Both the position numbers and the translations under genes were made by a program. A model generated the notes under the pieces. That model did not search any database and was not told the DNA's origin. It saw only the letters and a program-made list of their open reading frames with translations. Of a stretch of DNA of 64,000 nucleotides, positions 1-13,081 are shown piece after piece. How positions within the stretch are numbered: the stretch's first letter is position 1; every line of letters begins with the position of its first letter. The DNA lies in the NCBI GenBank assembly GCA_017591395.1, contig WEDG01000794.1, forward strand, positions 124,001-188,000. Direction: 5' to 3'. This DNA comes from Schistocephalus solidus (lineage: Eukaryota > Platyhelminthes > Cestoda > Diphyllobothriidea > Diphyllobothriidae).

Positions 1-757
1 CTTTATTAAACCCAACCCTAAAGCTAAAATTAACGCGAACTCTAGCCAATGTACTAAACGTAATCAGCGTGTAATTTCAGGTAGCGCCACCTCTCTTATA
101 CGGAAGGGGGTTCCTATTAACGCTTCTTACCGTTTAGTGCGCTGGTCTGCTTTGCGAGAGGGAATGAAATGTTTTATTAAGGTCAGTGCAAATAAGTATC
201 ATATGTACTGGGAAAAAAGAGCCCCTCATCTAAACTCAGAAAGTCTCGGGGGGTTAGTCATTTTTAAACGAATTCGATGGAGCAGGAGGAGGAGACAGTG
301 CGCCATTTCTCACCATAGGCCACAACAACGAGGTCGTCCAAAAATGGCCTGGCAATTCGGCGAACCATTACGCTGAGTAGCGGTGTCACAAATTCAATCG
401 TCCTCCTCTTTTTCCTCCTTCGAGGTGACAGCTGAACGCCCTAGACATTACTTATTACTTTTGGTACGTTGGTTTAAGCGCTGTGCCTGTCTTTTTGTCG
501 ATAACACAGTCACGGTAAAGTCAACAACAAGACTGTTTCTTTACGTTTTTGCTTCAGGGGGCTGCGAACACACAAAAACAGTACCAGCCTCGTTTATTAT
601 TGTCATTTTATAACATCCGTTGCTAGGCAACACTTGTGCGGCAATTGAATTCATATTTCTGCTCAAGTTCTGGTGGTATGAATGCTAAAACGTAAATGTA
701 ATAAAAACTCCCAAAACGTAGAAAAAAACAAGAGCAATTAAAGCGGTGTGAACACTT
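1..757. other. Intron, or next exon not recognised
   Basis: I saw no convincing exon here. Bases 8-50 contain a degenerate CCCAACCCTAAAGC stretch, a likely fragment of the telomere-like repeat family described at 58029. The plus-strand open frames at 137-376 and 383-613 have no domain signal and unusual composition, so I treat them as chance. Confidence 0.4.
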
Positions 758-759
758 AC

Positions 760-1044
760 CATGATGTCGCATTCTCCGGCACTAACTATGCGAAGGAAAC
801 GGCCCGGATTGCAAACCGATTCAAACCTCCGCAGCCCTCGCGTTTGCGCTCCCTTCGTTCTGGCAACGTGCACCCGCCACAAGGCATTCCTGTCGCGGGC
901 CCCAGTCGCCCAGGCAAATATTTGCGCATGCGGGTGGGTGTCCTCCTCCAGGCCGGTCGTAAAGGGTTCAGTGGTACTTCCAGGACAGATGGCCTGTTCA
1001 TAGCTGGTGCAGAGCATGATGATACCCTCATCTCGCATGCTGCC
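760..1044 (-). CDS. Exon 11: further trefoil-like exon; gene continues to the left
   Basis: The acceptor CACTTCCCTTGTCATACAG and donor GTAAGT enclose exactly 95 codons, phase 0 at both ends, compatible with exon 10. The product includes GSMRDEGIIMLCTSYEQAIC, a Gly/Glu/His-rich loop, IFAWATGARDRNALWRVHVA and RFESVCNPGRFLRIVSAGE. The last motif is again a trefoil-type strand pair (F-x-S-V-x-N-P-G-x-F-L-x-I). GC content is clearly above the surrounding introns. No stop codon is reached, so at least one more exon must lie beyond the window unless it hides in 1-757. More exons between 1045 and 8008 cannot be excluded. Confidence 0.68.
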
Positions 1045-1254
1045 CTGTATGACAAGGGAAGTGGAGCTTTGGGATATGCCGGTCAAGCAACAAATCTTCC
1101 AACGTACGATGAAGGGGAAGGCCTGAATATTCATTCCATAAATTTTGATAGCAATAAAAAACTTAAGCACAAACCCAGTCAATGGATAGAAATCAGATTG
1201 GGCATGCGAATGTGAACCCCGTCGGTAATACAGGCGGCCATGTGCAAAAAATCA

Positions 1255-1370
1255 AAGGGATGTCCATTCCCGTGTCCTAAATTTGACCCTAACGCAAACC
1301 CTGTAAACTATAACGGTAACCCTCATAACCCTAACCATCCTAAGTCTGATCAGCTTAACTCTAACCACCA
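1255..1370 (+). repeat. Telomere-like repeat fragment (family T)
   Basis: Degenerate CTAACC/CCTAAC motifs occur in a row (ACCCTAACGCAAACCCTG, CCTCATAACCCTAACC), ending at a short CAA tract. They match the core of the family best preserved at 58029-58422, without terminal repeats. Confidence 0.5.
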
Positions 1371-4300
1371 ACAACAACAACCTGTAATACGGGGGCGTCT
1401 CTATTTCCGAGCTTTTCGATGAACGCAGGAATGGAGGCAGGCACCTCAAAATATCTACTTTTCCCCCATGTTATATAACGTTGTATCTCCAGATATCATA
1501 CTTATTCGAAGAGTACGTGTGTGCTTTTGAAAGGCTATATATTCTTTTTTGAACTAAAATCCATGTTTTTGGTTGGCAATCGTTGCAACTTCACTAATTG
1601 TTTTAGCTAAATTAACTGGACAGAGCATTTTCTATTTGTAGACAAAATGTTTTGGTGCTCTTATAATATAAAAATTGCTATGCCTCATCGTGAATGCTGA
1701 ATGTAGACGTGAGGGTAGCAGGCTACACAATCCACCATCTCATATTTATAAACCTGCTCATAACGGCAAGCTTTTGACAACCGAAGTAAACCATCGTTTA
1801 ATAAAATTAGGATGTAAATTTCATAAAATGATCAAATGAAGATTTTTCCTTCTGAATGATGGAATTCATACAGGCCCTAAGGATATGTGGACTACTGTGT
1901 GTTACGAAAGAAGTGATATTGTGCTGAGCGTAATTTTCACAAGTGGCTACAGACATTAAAGCCAGCATGTTAGGCTGGATTAATGAAGACGAAATTGTTT
2001 TCCAAGCTGGCGGGCTTTGCAAAGTCCCTCGAGCATTTTGTTCTTCTTGCAATGATATTATAATATTTCTTCCGATGTTTCTGAGTTTTTTTTACACACA
2101 TTGCTTCCGGTAGAGACGAACCGCAGCTTGTATACGGTCGTCAACCATTTATTTTTAACCCCTTCAACCACACTCCCGAATGGAAATCTCGAAGTTAATA
2201 AACTCTAAAAACCAGCCTGTTCGGTGCAACACATCCACAAGTCGCAAGGCAGGAGTTAAAATAGTCCGAGAAAAGTCATCTCGATAAGAGCGCAGGATTT
2301 GCGTGAGAAAAATATCACAAATGGTAAGATAAGACTTTTCGAGCGCGTTATATTTGCCAATAGTAAACCCGGAATCAATACTCAGCCTGGTCAAAATGAT
2401 CCCATACCTTCTGTTTATCTTTAAACAAAACAGCGACGGCTATTTGAGTGAAATATTTTGATTAAATATGGACTCATGCCTATCCGGTTCGTGCGTCGTC
2501 AGTCATATTCACGAAACTCATTTGCAAAATGTCCACCTAATTTGTTGCATATTTATCCATCATTTTTCTCTATTCACTTAGAACCCTTTGTTCTATATCG
2601 AAAGAATAGAGAAAAATTTACTGTCCAGCTGCTTTAAAGAAAGTGACATCATGACGGTTAGTATTTAAAGTTTGGAGTGATTTGAGTTTAAGTCTTTTTT
2701 GAAGAAATCCGGCTCCTAGCGTACGTTTCACACAGGTTAGCTTAAAACCCAACAGCAGCTTGCTCGACGGTTAACTCCTCTGACGGGAGAATGCTCAAAT
2801 AGCCAACTGTGTTTAATTAACATTACTTTTGGGGGTGCGACTGCAATGGCTATGCGGCCCTTCCATTGAAGTTGGTAACAATGTGCACGTGAACCTAGAA
2901 GTCGACATCGTCGGCGTAAATTAGCCGACCTTACTTCGAGAGCGGTCAGTAAATGCAAATGAAAATATAAAGCTTAGAGTTCTGTAATTTGCACTTTCAG
3001 ACTAACTGCCGTCTTCGAACATATCTGCAAGTTATACAAACTACACTAAATATCTGTCTATCATATAATAAGGGTTCCTGAACAATTCTAACGCTTAGCA
3101 ACTTACGTAGAAGTATGTAGATATCGGACGTGAGTATGCAAAGCAGGATACCAATGTCAGTCGGGAGTATATACACAGAGCTTGATCGTTTGCGGTTAAA
3201 AAACGGTGCGCACTGACTTCCGGTTAATTGATATAGGTTTGGTAAATATGTTTTAGATGTTTTATTGGGATTTGCAACGTTGGAACAATAGCTAGGGGAT
3301 TCCTCAACAACTGAGTCATCCACACTGTTTTCTCTGTTACCTAACCATAAAAATGGCTGGACTGACGATCCCTCTTCTGTTCCAATGGGGCAATATTTTC
3401 AGGTGGCACCAGCACATGTGCTAGCGAGTTGCATAAATACACGATTCGGCCATCAGTGAACCCACCCGACAACGGCTGCGTTCATTGCGCCACCATCGAG
3501 CTTCGCCGCCGACGCAACTGATAGTCTGTCTGACTAGATGACGAATGTAAATATTATTGACTAAATGCGCTGCCTATAGGCCTGTGCAGAGTACCTGTTG
3601 GAACTCACAACCACTGAAATGTTTCACTGTATGGCCAAACTGCAGGATATTTTATTAGCCTTGTCCTTGTGAATTCTGAAGAGGAAAACTCACTCGTCCA
3701 ATTGAGTGGAGTGGTGGCCACACTATGCGAAGTAAATTCCTGGCTGACGGAATAAACCGGTACTCCGAATAAGTGGAGTCCACGGCATTATGAATTAGAG
3801 GTCACAAGAAGCAGGAGAGACGCATAAAGATAACAGCACGTGAGCATCAAACAGACAATGAGTCATACTTGATCCTTTTGCAAACCAGCGTACTCTTTGC
3901 CCGTTTCTGGGCAGAAATATCTAAGCCGCTAGATCGATGTCGCTTTTCTGGATGTCAGAATTAACGCTTTCAAGTAATAACTGGGCTAATACACGCAAAA
4001 TGCGAGTCCCAGAACGCAGTTGAACAGCTGGAACAGGAAATTTGTTCGACTGACGTTTCTGATTCCTGCTCGACCTAAACATCGCGGGTTATCGTATACC
4101 GCCTCTGATGATGCGTTCGAGAATGAATCCGAAAACTCAGGTTAATAACATTCGTTTTTCCCACGCTCATGTCTTATTCTTCTAAAGCCCTCTGCTGCCA
4201 CTATGGTTTTTCAGGAAATCTGTGTACATCCTACTAGTTGTCGTTTGACTGTTTATAAATACTACGTGGTTTTCCCTCTGTTGCTGATCAACTTCGGCCC

Positions 4301-7194
4301 AAAAATTGCTAGCAATTTTCGCACTGAACCTACAAAGCTCACTTTAAACTGATGAAATCCAGGTTAGCGATTTATTTCTGAGGATATCTGAACGTGGCAA
4401 TTGCTATCACGTTGAACTCTAAGTTTACGAGTGTGTTACTTCCAAACCGATAGGAACTTTGGAGAATATGACAATCGCAGAACTACGAGGCCTATCTGTT
4501 AGGCCAGCTGCAGGCTACCTGGTGTTTCCACGAGCAGCGGAGAGCTAGCTGCGATACAAGTAATCCCTTGGGGCTGCCGGATGAGCAACAGTGAGGCCTG
4601 CGGTGCTAATTCTTTCGGGAATGACTTGGTTCCGATCAGTTCACAGCTCTCATAACATGACCCATACCGTCTGGCATCCATCAGAGACTCGGTGGGTGTC
4701 GTTAGGCTGTACTGTAATTTTTAACTAATGTGTGGGAATGACGGCTGACGAGGTTCATCCAAAAATTCCGGGACTGCTGCCAGTCTTCCCCTCACAACCG
4801 CTGTCCACTGAGTAATGACTCAGCAGACCTTCCAGACGATCGAAGGCTCATGGACTGAAAGTCCTGTCCTAACCTTTTAAGAACAGTCTCCTAGAGGAGA
4901 AATTTCCTATCCCACAGAAATAACTGGGGAACGCTGGTACTACTTCTTCAATCGTCGCTGATCCAGGAGCTCCCGAACAGCATGATCCCATCTTTCTTCT
5001 ATCAAAATAGCGCAGACTCTGACATTGTCTCATTTACTAAAAGGCCACAGAATGCCTGCAGATGATTTTAGTATGTTGTCACAAAATTGCAGATGCAACC
5101 ATCAGCCAGACTACCAAGGTCGTATTGGTCTTCCTTGTGCTGCAATTATGAAACAAACTTCTCTCGCATTGCCTCAAATGAGGTTTCCAAGCATGCATGG
5201 GCAGCTGTCTTCGCGTGATTGAGGGGTGGTGGAGTAGGCAACCGTCTACCTTCACGAACGTTGTGTCCCAGTCCATTTCGATGAGCTTTAATAAGAGTAA
5301 ATTCTACAGAACCATGGAACCGACTCAGCTTCAACTTGTACCTTAGGTTTGGGACAACGTTTACACAATGAGACGGGGAATTTTTGTCCTGGAGAATGCA
5401 TCCCGGCACACCTCCAGCTTGGAACAGTCTCCAGTACTCTGGGGGTCCTCAGGTACTTTTAGGTGCCAGCGTGTTAACACTAGCTAACAAAACTCATTTT
5501 CCTTGGTCCATGTTCATTACGTGGCACAGATTGAGTCACCGTCCCCCTCAATTTCTGAGTTGCCTTTGCAACGTGATCTTGACCAGCAGCCGTCCTAAAG
5601 AATAATGAACTCGTCCAGAATGTTCACTGGCATTGCAGATTCCACTGCATGCAGTACTCCAAAACCCGACCCAAGCTCACTTGGCTTGGGTTAGGACTGA
5701 GCAACGACATGTAAGGCCCCGGGTGGCTGACAGTAATCAACTGGATTATATTTCTATCCGAGACTGAAACACACAGTTTACACATGGTTGCTAAGCTACG
5801 TTCGCGAAAGGTCGTTTAAATCACTTGGCGCGTGACGCCCTACAGAACAGCTTTTGATTGAAATTTTGGGCAAATCATCGCAAATAATTACATGATAGAG
5901 CATTGGTTATAACTCTACTTATAACTCCATCCATTATTCGAGAGTTGTCATCCTGTATTGTCACTGAAATCAAACGCAGGGGGTTAATATTTCAAAATTT
6001 AGGACAGAGTGCAAATAAACTTGACCCATCAAAAATGACAAATGAATCATATGCGTGGATATGATCGCCTGACCTAGCTGATCATTCATTCGAGATGAAA
6101 TCATGAAGGAATACCAATAACTGAAAAGTGTGGCTGTTTGGGGTTATACAAACAAGGCTTTGTGTGAGTCAACAACGAAACTCATTGAAGCCCTAAAACT
6201 TGAAAATAGATTGCGCCTACAAACGGTATCATATAAAAGATGTTCCGGAGATGATTTATCAATCCTTCAATTTTTAAAGATTCTCAACCATGTGCTTAAA
6301 TCTAGCCAGCTCAGCACCTCGAGCTAAAAGAGAATCAATTTATGTTCAAGAGACACACAACAAAGGAGAGGCATCTAGTTTACCTGAAGTTACAATAGTG
6401 ACGCCACAGAACGTTACAAAATATTGGGAGCAAATTGTTTGCACTGAGTCAACGATAGTGGTCGCTAGACCAAAGCACTACCCACTTCTTCAAGCCTCTA
6501 TGCCGCTTGCTCAATAGCTTTAAAATGCAAGGTAGGGTGACTAACAGGCTTCCAGTTAAAATGTCAACAGCGGTTCGTGCTGTAATACCTGTCCATGGTG
6601 CGTTTTTACCTCCTAGCGGTTTATGGGTTCTTGTCTTTCGAAGGACCATGACTTGAACTGCTGTATGTGTAGTTTGGGTAACTTGACTGATACTACTAAC
6701 TATAATATTTACTACCATAGCAGAAACAGGAGTTTAAATTAGTAATGCGATAGCTGAATGACGTCTACCAGCATGGTTCCACCAGTTTTTAGGATCATTT
6801 GTTGGCCTTGAATGCACAGAGCATCAGTTTGCAATTCAGGGCGTTGACATCGCAAGCGATCAAACGGGTTTCAGAAAGGGGTTTAGAGCAGAGAATTATC
6901 GATCGGCAGTCCGTTTGGTCGTAAATTTGTAGGAGAACCCAGAGGGTGACTCCTAAAAACAGATAGCTGAGGGTAACATTATAATAAAACTTCTCTCTTT
7001 GCCGAGCCGCAGAGCTCAACTATTGCTACTGTTGCCAATCTACTTGAAAACCAAAATGGCTGCCCGAGGTCACGTTTGACCGACGTCCTGGGGATGTCTA
7101 TTACAGAAACGGATGACTTATATGGCTCCCGAAACAAGGCAAGGGAATAGAAGCGTTGCACCCACACTTAACTTACCTTGATTAAACATACCTT

Positions 7195-7362
7195 ACCTTG
7201 ACGGTAGCCGTAACCCTAACCGAAAACCTAACCCACAACTTAACCTTACCCTTATCATAAACTTCACTCAATATTCCGTTAAATTTGGCCCAAAAACGCC
7301 TATATTGCAAATGGTTCCTGTTCTTGTATCCTGGTTAAGGGACTCTATAAGTCATCCTTACC
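7195..7362 (+). repeat. Family T element, 3' portion
   Basis: The core of CCTAACC-type motifs is followed by AAATTTGGCCCAAAAACG and the terminal segment GGTTAAGGGACTCTATAAGT plus CATCCTTACC, which equals the right terminus of the complete copies at 32028-32302 and 58029-58422. The left terminus is missing or too diverged. Confidence 0.6.
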
Positions 7363-7539
7363 GAAGTGATTCCTAGAAGTACGAGATGAACCAAGCATCA
7401 TTCAATTGCGTAAGATAAAACTTCAGAGGTATGTAGGTCCTAAAGAGGCATCGTATGGGCGAGGTAGAGGAACTAAACTAGCTGGCTTCAGCAACAAGGA
7501 CGTAAACTGGAGGCAGTAATACTTGCACTATTTTGTGAC

Positions 7540-7665
7540 CTCTTATTCAACTGCGTAACGTCATTGCCTAATAAAAAGACGAAGTTATCTGTCCACGAGG
7601 TTCTGAAATTGCATGACGTCAAGAAATTCTGCGTATTTCTTCACCTTTGCCTATTTCAAATTAAT
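7540..7665. repeat. Foldback family (Y) copy, two half-arms head to head
   Basis: The first half (CCTCTTATTCAACTGCGTAA, then GTCATTGCCTAATAAA) matches the minus orientation of the foldback arm. The second half (GAAATTGCATGACGTCAAGA, then AATTCTGCGTATTTCTTC) matches the plus orientation. The full pair is at 42836-43515. Confidence 0.45.
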
Positions 7666-8008
7666 TGCGGAAAAAAAGTGTTTCACTTATCAGAAATATA
7701 TTTCCTGCAGAAAATACTGACACCTTGACATTCGAACGGGCATTTCTATCTGCCAATCGTTTGCCAGTCACTGCGTGGAGAAATTGACGACACAGTTAGG
7801 AACAGTCACTGGGAGCTGATTTCAGTTTTAGCATGATTCGGGCATTTTTATTTAACTTCAACGATGGGCCAGAATGAGGGTTTGAAACGGCAGGCCAAAA
7901 TAATCCAGAAAACGCCATCTTTGAGCAACTAAATATACCTCGCATAGCTGCTAGCATTAGAAGTCTGGGCACGCTCCCACTGCTTATGTAATGCGACAAT
8001 GTACTTAC

Positions 8009-8214
8009 CTTCACATAAGGCATCCATAGGTATTCTTGAGCACCACTGGGACGAATGGGGCGGATGCCTAATCGGCCATGCGAGTCAAAGGTCAGCTGCG
8101 GCCTATCATCGAAGTCAGTGGTGTTAATAAGCTCCAGTTTGACCCAAGAATGCAGTTGTGGTCGGATGACAAATCCTGAGCCATCCTTAAGGTCTGGATC
8201 ACCATCCTTACTCT
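8009..8214 (-). CDS. Exon 10: beta-trefoil-like segment, third lobe
   Basis: The acceptor GCGATATTTAG lies directly after an in-frame stop, which helps fix the exon start at 8214. The exon is 206 nt and encodes GSGFVIRPQLHSWVKLELIN, then RPQLTFDSHGRLGIRPIRPS and EYLWMPYVK, ending with a consensus GTAAGT donor in phase 0. LTFDSHGRLGI is the third repeat of the lobe pattern seen in exons 8 and 9. 'HSWVKLEL' resembles the strand that follows a lobe turn in fascin-type folds. The plus-strand frame at 8055-8246 is a shadow. Confidence 0.68.
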
Positions 8215-8312
8215 CTAAATATCGCAGAATGGACGGTAGAAATTAACACGTGGCTGACCAGCAAGGAATTGAGCTTATGATTCATGCACACGTACATAAG
8301 AAAAACACTAAC

Positions 8313-8507
8313 CAGAAATAACCAGTCTGCCCTTTGGGTTGATACACATCATCAGTGAAGGTTGTGATGAACATACAAACTGAAAAACCGGCAGGGGATG
8401 GGACTGGTGCCCTCTTCTTCCCATGCAATTATTAGAGTCCCCCGTCTTCGCATCGACTTCTCTTCCTGTGAGGACGAACTCCGTCGGCTTTACAAGGAAT
8501 ACAATTC
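8313..8507 (-). CDS. Exon 9: beta-trefoil-like segment, second lobe
   Basis: The exon is bordered by ATTTCCTTTTTAG and a GTTAGT donor, phase 1 to phase 1, 195 nt. It reads IVFLVKPTEFVLTGREVD, a polar stretch with NNCMGRRGHQ, then FQFVCSSQPSLMMCINPKGR and LVIS. The INPKGRLVI motif is the second lobe-type repeat. An opposite-strand reading frame over 8423-8626 is a shadow. The domain's identity is uncertain, but the matching phases on both sides support the exon. Confidence 0.65.
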
Positions 8508-11500
8508 CTAAAAAGGAAATAACATTTTTACGGAAAACAAAACCCGTGGCTTCAAAATGCGGTGACTTTTCGGACGAGCTCTTAGCGTCACAGAGGGCCG
8601 GTTTGTCAGAGGGCAACTGTGAGTAATTATTGTGCCTCAGTCAGTGTGGGGAACTTTGCACGCGAGCACCGGCAATAATTGTTGAGGCTTTCTGTCAAAA
8701 TGCGATTAAGTAAGGCTATTCTGACCAGGGTTAGTTACCAGCTCAAGACACCGCCCCTTTAAACAAGTTACAAATCGGCTTGCTCAACACAATATGCACA
8801 TAAAAACTACGCTTGGAGGGATTCGAGCAGCGATCTTAGGGATCGACCGAGGAACACCGAAGTGGTTGTGATGTTAGACGTTTTATTTTGGCGCTTCCTC
8901 GTCATGCCTACCTTGTCCGAGACATACCACTGGAAATAAACTCATTCACAGGCGGCAGCTAAAACAAACAAATATGAAATCAGGCCCTCTCTTTATCAAG
9001 CAGTACCTGACGAAGCTGCTTAGAGCTCGAGTGGATATATGATCCAAAAAGTCATAATTAAGCCTTTTTTGATAGAATTTTGTGTTACTTGGACCTTGTT
9101 GTCGAGAAAAACTGAATTTTCCCCTTTCAAATGCTCTGAGTCATGGTAACGCAGGACGGAATTTTTCGAACGCGTCATTTTTCTATCAAAAAATGCGTCA
9201 CTTTGCCTGTTCCCAGATATTTCGAATTAAGTAATACCGAAAAATCCAGCAGCAATTCTACCACGTTTGCTGCATTTTCTCTATTTTCTGTAAGGCCCCA
9301 TATTTCAGAATCCTGCATCGCGTCGTAGAAGGTTCTGGTTTCGCTTGCTGTTATTCACAATCAAGCAATTAAAAGACATGTAGCATGTTTCTGCGGAGAA
9401 AGTTTTGGCCGTTTATTGCGGTGAAGCCAGTTTATGAATGGGAAACGCGAAGACAATCTTAAAACATGGTTAACCTCACAATATATACAATCCATCGACA
9501 GTAAATGTCTAAGTGCAAAGTTTCTTTTCTAATTTTAACGACGCTTACAAGTTAAAACACCTTTATTTTGTAGAAGAAATGAAAAATATTTCCTGTGCTG
9601 GAAATACCGTCAAGATATGTTAGATATATTGCACACTGGTTCAGCAGGCTACCTCAAGGCAGCTGTTAGGATCTGTAAGATATATGTAACTGCAACTGAA
9701 CTCTTACATCCTTACCACTTTCCATGGTTTTACCCATCCTAGAGTATCTGGAGGATTTAGTTGGAGTTGTTTTACCCGTATGTATGGGTTTGAGACAAAA
9801 TGCTAGAGTATTCAGAGTCTTAAAAGAGTTTTACTATTGGAAATCCAACATCGTACGTATTCAGCAAGCCTAATTTTAATGTCCAATCTCGACAGTCACG
9901 GCCAGTTATTTCGACTCTATGAAGGATTTAATGGTTCGGAAGAACAGTTGCATAGACTGAAATGGACTCGCTTTACTCGTTAGGCCAAAAGGAATATGCA
10001 CGGGAAAGCTTTCCAAAGAATTAAGCGTTCTTCAGAAAGAAGTATATCTCTTTTTTCTGAATCCTTTTTGTCAGCAGGCAGCAAAACCGTTAGTATAAAT
10101 TCAAATCACTTGGTTTTCTTAAACAGGAAAAGATGCACTAAATGAAGTTCTTGTACGTCAAAGAACAAAACGCCATCTTGCAGAGAATAATAGACGTGTT
10201 ATGCTAGGTTACCACCTAGGCGTATTCCAGTTAGTTTTGAAAAAATGCTTTCATGAAAAACTTGTAAGTTGTGTGCCAGCCAAAAATCCATAAAATTATG
10301 CAGTTAGGGCCTTTAGTAGAATGTGTGATTTGTAACCACGATGCACTGTCTTATAAGGGTGCTATGCAGAATGAAGTTTTAATACACCTTTTGGCGGCAA
10401 CGTTCATCGGCCTTGTTTGATTGTCAAGAAGATAGGAAAATATGGTACCAGTAATTAATGTTTTCTATAATTTTAGTTTCTACAAACACAAACCATGGAA
10501 AATTAATATGGTTCTCGGTATCGTCTATTACCGTGACGCGTGTAAATGCAAAAGTTTAAATTTAGAAATTTAAAATGCTGACTGCGGACCATTCCTTTTG
10601 ACGATTTTCTATCAGGTTAAACCAAGACTACGATGCAATTTGAGATAAGTTACATTTTGAAGCTTTATAGCAAATCTCGGACTTAGCTCATAAAGTTTTA
10701 TATCGACTGAGTTACTCCAGACTTAAGATTAATTCCTAAGGTGAATAAACAGCTGAAATTGGAAACTGGAATGCTACAGGTTCCACCAATTAACCAAATC
10801 CCTAGCAGCTGTGTCATACAGCGACAGAATATCAGCGAAACCATGTCTGAGTGCCTAGTGCAGGTTATCACAGTTTGTTAAACCACGACCGCTTTGTTGT
10901 GGGTCTACCGTCGCCGAAATTGACTAACACACCACTCAACTGTCTCTTTGTAGATCTACACTAGATTGTCTATCTCATGAAATGTCACCAGGCATTACGT
11001 GACCGGCTTTAAAAGAGCTTCTTTCTAACCGCCTACAGAAAGCATTCACTGTAAAAATATTTCTACTTATGTAACATGAATTTTTATCATTAATTTACGA
11101 TGCTCCAATAAATTGACATATATTTTATAGAAAACACGCACCAAATTATTCTTTCTTGTACTCCTTTGGTAACACCTTACGTCTTCTTTGAATTTCCTAC
11201 TTAAAAACGGGGTACCTTTCGGTTTTAACCTGTTGCCCATCATGGGATTTTTAAGATCAAGAATTATTCCTTCAAAATGCCTGTTACCTGTAAAGTATGT
11301 AACATGATCCACATCCATTGCAAACGTTCATGAGAAAAACTTTACCCCTTCCTCCTAGCATAGAAAAATGTTTGATTTCCCTTAGACATAATGTATACAG
11401 CATGTCGTTTGAAAACTTCGAATGCAACTGTAGCAGCCGATAGGGTTCAAAATTACTCGGAAAATTAGAAATATTTTTAAACCAAACCCTCCCCTTCTTC

Positions 11501-12058
11501 AAGCATCATATTTGAAGTAAATGTAATTTACTACCGCATGAGTACACGAAGATGCTTGTGTTTTGGCAAAATAAATAAATTGATAAGACATTTGAACATC
11601 ATTGGGAAAATGAATACTATATAATTAGCAATTTTTAACAACATGCATTTTTGCAGGCGATCAGAAAGAAGGTCGTTCAAACGCTGGCAGCCCGAGGTGA
11701 CTGCAATATCTCAAGATTAGGCTTATCACTATTACAACCCTGCATAAGTACTTTGTTGGAATCGAAAAAATGTCATGAGGTAAACAACTTACTGTCCGCT
11801 AACCCTCAAGTAATTAGTTAGCGTTTAAAGTTCGTGCAGTTCCTGACAAGGAGGCACTGATTCGTTGACGTGACAGCGTCCTCGTGAATAACTGATAGAT
11901 CTCGACTAGATCTTGCAGAATTTTCATTTCTTTAAAATATATATTTCATTATTAGTTTTAGATAGTCTATTAAAAGACCTAAAAGTTGAGAGGTGAGGAA
12001 GAAATCAAAACCAGTCAATGTCTAAAAATTTAAATGAGCAACTGACCCTTTAAAATAC
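8508..12058. other. Intron between exons 9 and 8
   Basis: AT-rich and without recognisable exons. It holds one copy of an old unclassified repeat at about 11046-11570. The plus-strand frame at 9143-9328 has no support beyond its length. Confidence 0.45.
11046..11570. repeat. Old unclassified dispersed repeat (family X), copy 1
   Basis: Blocks such as CTACTTATGTA, ATTTACGATGCT, 'TTTTAT(A/C)GAAAAC' and the stretch 'GG(G/T)(G/T)(T/C)ACCTTT(C/T)GG' recur in the same order at 22965-23515. The overall match is patchy, so this is an old copy. No coding capacity was seen. Confidence 0.45.
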
Positions 12059-12203
12059 CTTTATCGGAAGTATCGTGCGGTCGGTTTCCTGATTCGGTCA
12101 CGGAGAGGTTGCCCAAGCTATCAGCTTGCATTGGAGCGCCAGAGTTGTGACAATAAAAAACAACCTCTGTGTCTGGCTGGAACTTCCACTGAATCGCTTT
12201 CCA
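12059..12203 (-). CDS. Exon 8: start of beta-trefoil-like region
   Basis: The acceptor TTATCCCACAG is followed by WKAIQWKFQPDTEVVFYCHN and later MQADSLGNLSVTESG. Its 48 codons plus one base end at GATAAAG|GTATTT in phase 1, which matches exon 9. The '(M/L)-x-x-x-x-x-G-x-L-x-(V/I)' pattern recurs in exons 9 and 10 and is typical of beta-trefoil lobes (fascin, ricin-B, MIR), so I read exons 8-10 as one three-lobed unit. This is a pattern-level assignment and no family profile was run. Confidence 0.65.
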
Positions 12204-13081
12204 CTGTGGGATAACCCATGAAAACCCAAATTAAGTACAAATGCAAAGATTCAATTGCTAAATTAATCGTTTAGTTATATCAGAAATGTAAAAAACATGC
12301 TTATTTGGGTTAATTATGAATAAATTAAGGAACATTGGAAATACTTTGCAGATATGACGAGAAAACGACTGGCCTTTGCAACGCATTTCTCGTTCTCATA
12401 GGTAATTTAAGGCAAAGCAAAACTAGTAGGACACGACTGTACGTACCCCCATATTGTAGCTAGTCTTGCACTAAATTTCAAGGAGATTAGGGTTAGGGTT
12501 TAGGTTTGGGTTAAATTTAGGATACTGGAGTAGGAACCCGCTGAAATTATGCGCAAGATCTCCTGTGGTGTGTAGGAAGGGGTTACTATGTCCGCGTTGG
12601 ATCGGAAAACCTCGTCAAGAGGTGAATTTCATGCGGGCACAGTAATTTTTGAAAAACTCTGGGGAAATATACTTTTACGTGTTTAACAAACGACTGAAAT
12701 TCGTTTGCTATAATATGTCACAATTTAATGCGATTTCCAGTCACTGTTGAAAGTATTTGAGAGGATGACATTGAAGCTATGAAATTACTAACGATTTGGG
12801 TCTAAATGTCTTGTTGGAAAATGATAAAATTTAGGGCATATCCAAATCTGTCAGATTATTTGGCATATCGAAGCCTGTTCAATTTTACGTCCAGTCAAGG
12901 CGTTCTGTTACAAAAGGGTGGAAATGAATGTGTGTTCATGCTTCATGTTAACTCTTGATAAATGTTTGCACAGACTAGTCCTCCAGCTCACAGTAGTATA
13001 CTGTATACATTCCCTGTTGTCTGCGAGTGATGCTTTCAGATCATCTTTTAAGGGGAATTGTCCAGTGCATATTTTTCTTAC
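12204..13081. other. Intron between exons 8 and 7
   Basis: Contains a short G-rich telomere-like block at 12487-12530 (ATTAGGGTTAGGGTTTAGG), the family T core in minus orientation. No other feature was recognised. Confidence 0.45.
12487..12530 (-). repeat. Interstitial telomere-like block (family T core)
   Basis: Contains two adjacent TTAGGG units, then TTTAGG, TTTGGG and TTAAATTTAGG. It reads as the reverse complement of the CTAACC-type core of family T, with no terminal repeats detected nearby. Confidence 0.55.

Larger units (their letters stand above)
1045..8008. other. Intron of the DCX/PLAT gene with repeat fragments
   Basis: Between exons 11 and 10. It contains a telomere-like fragment at 1255-1370, another at 7195-7362, and a compact copy of the foldback family at 7540-7665. 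Several open frames of 60-90 codons occur (for example 5079-5409, minus), but none carries a recognisable motif with splice borders. Nothing else was identified. Confidence 0.5.

Noticed and set aside
748..1215. 155-codon plus-strand open frame
   Set aside because: It overlaps exon 11 on the other strand, which has consensus splice sites, an exact codon count and trefoil-like motifs. The plus frame has none, so it is a shadow.
5079..5409. Overlapping minus-strand frames of 65-87 codons
   Set aside because: No domain, splice border or phase linking them to the DCX/PLAT gene. They may belong to an unrecognised repeat.
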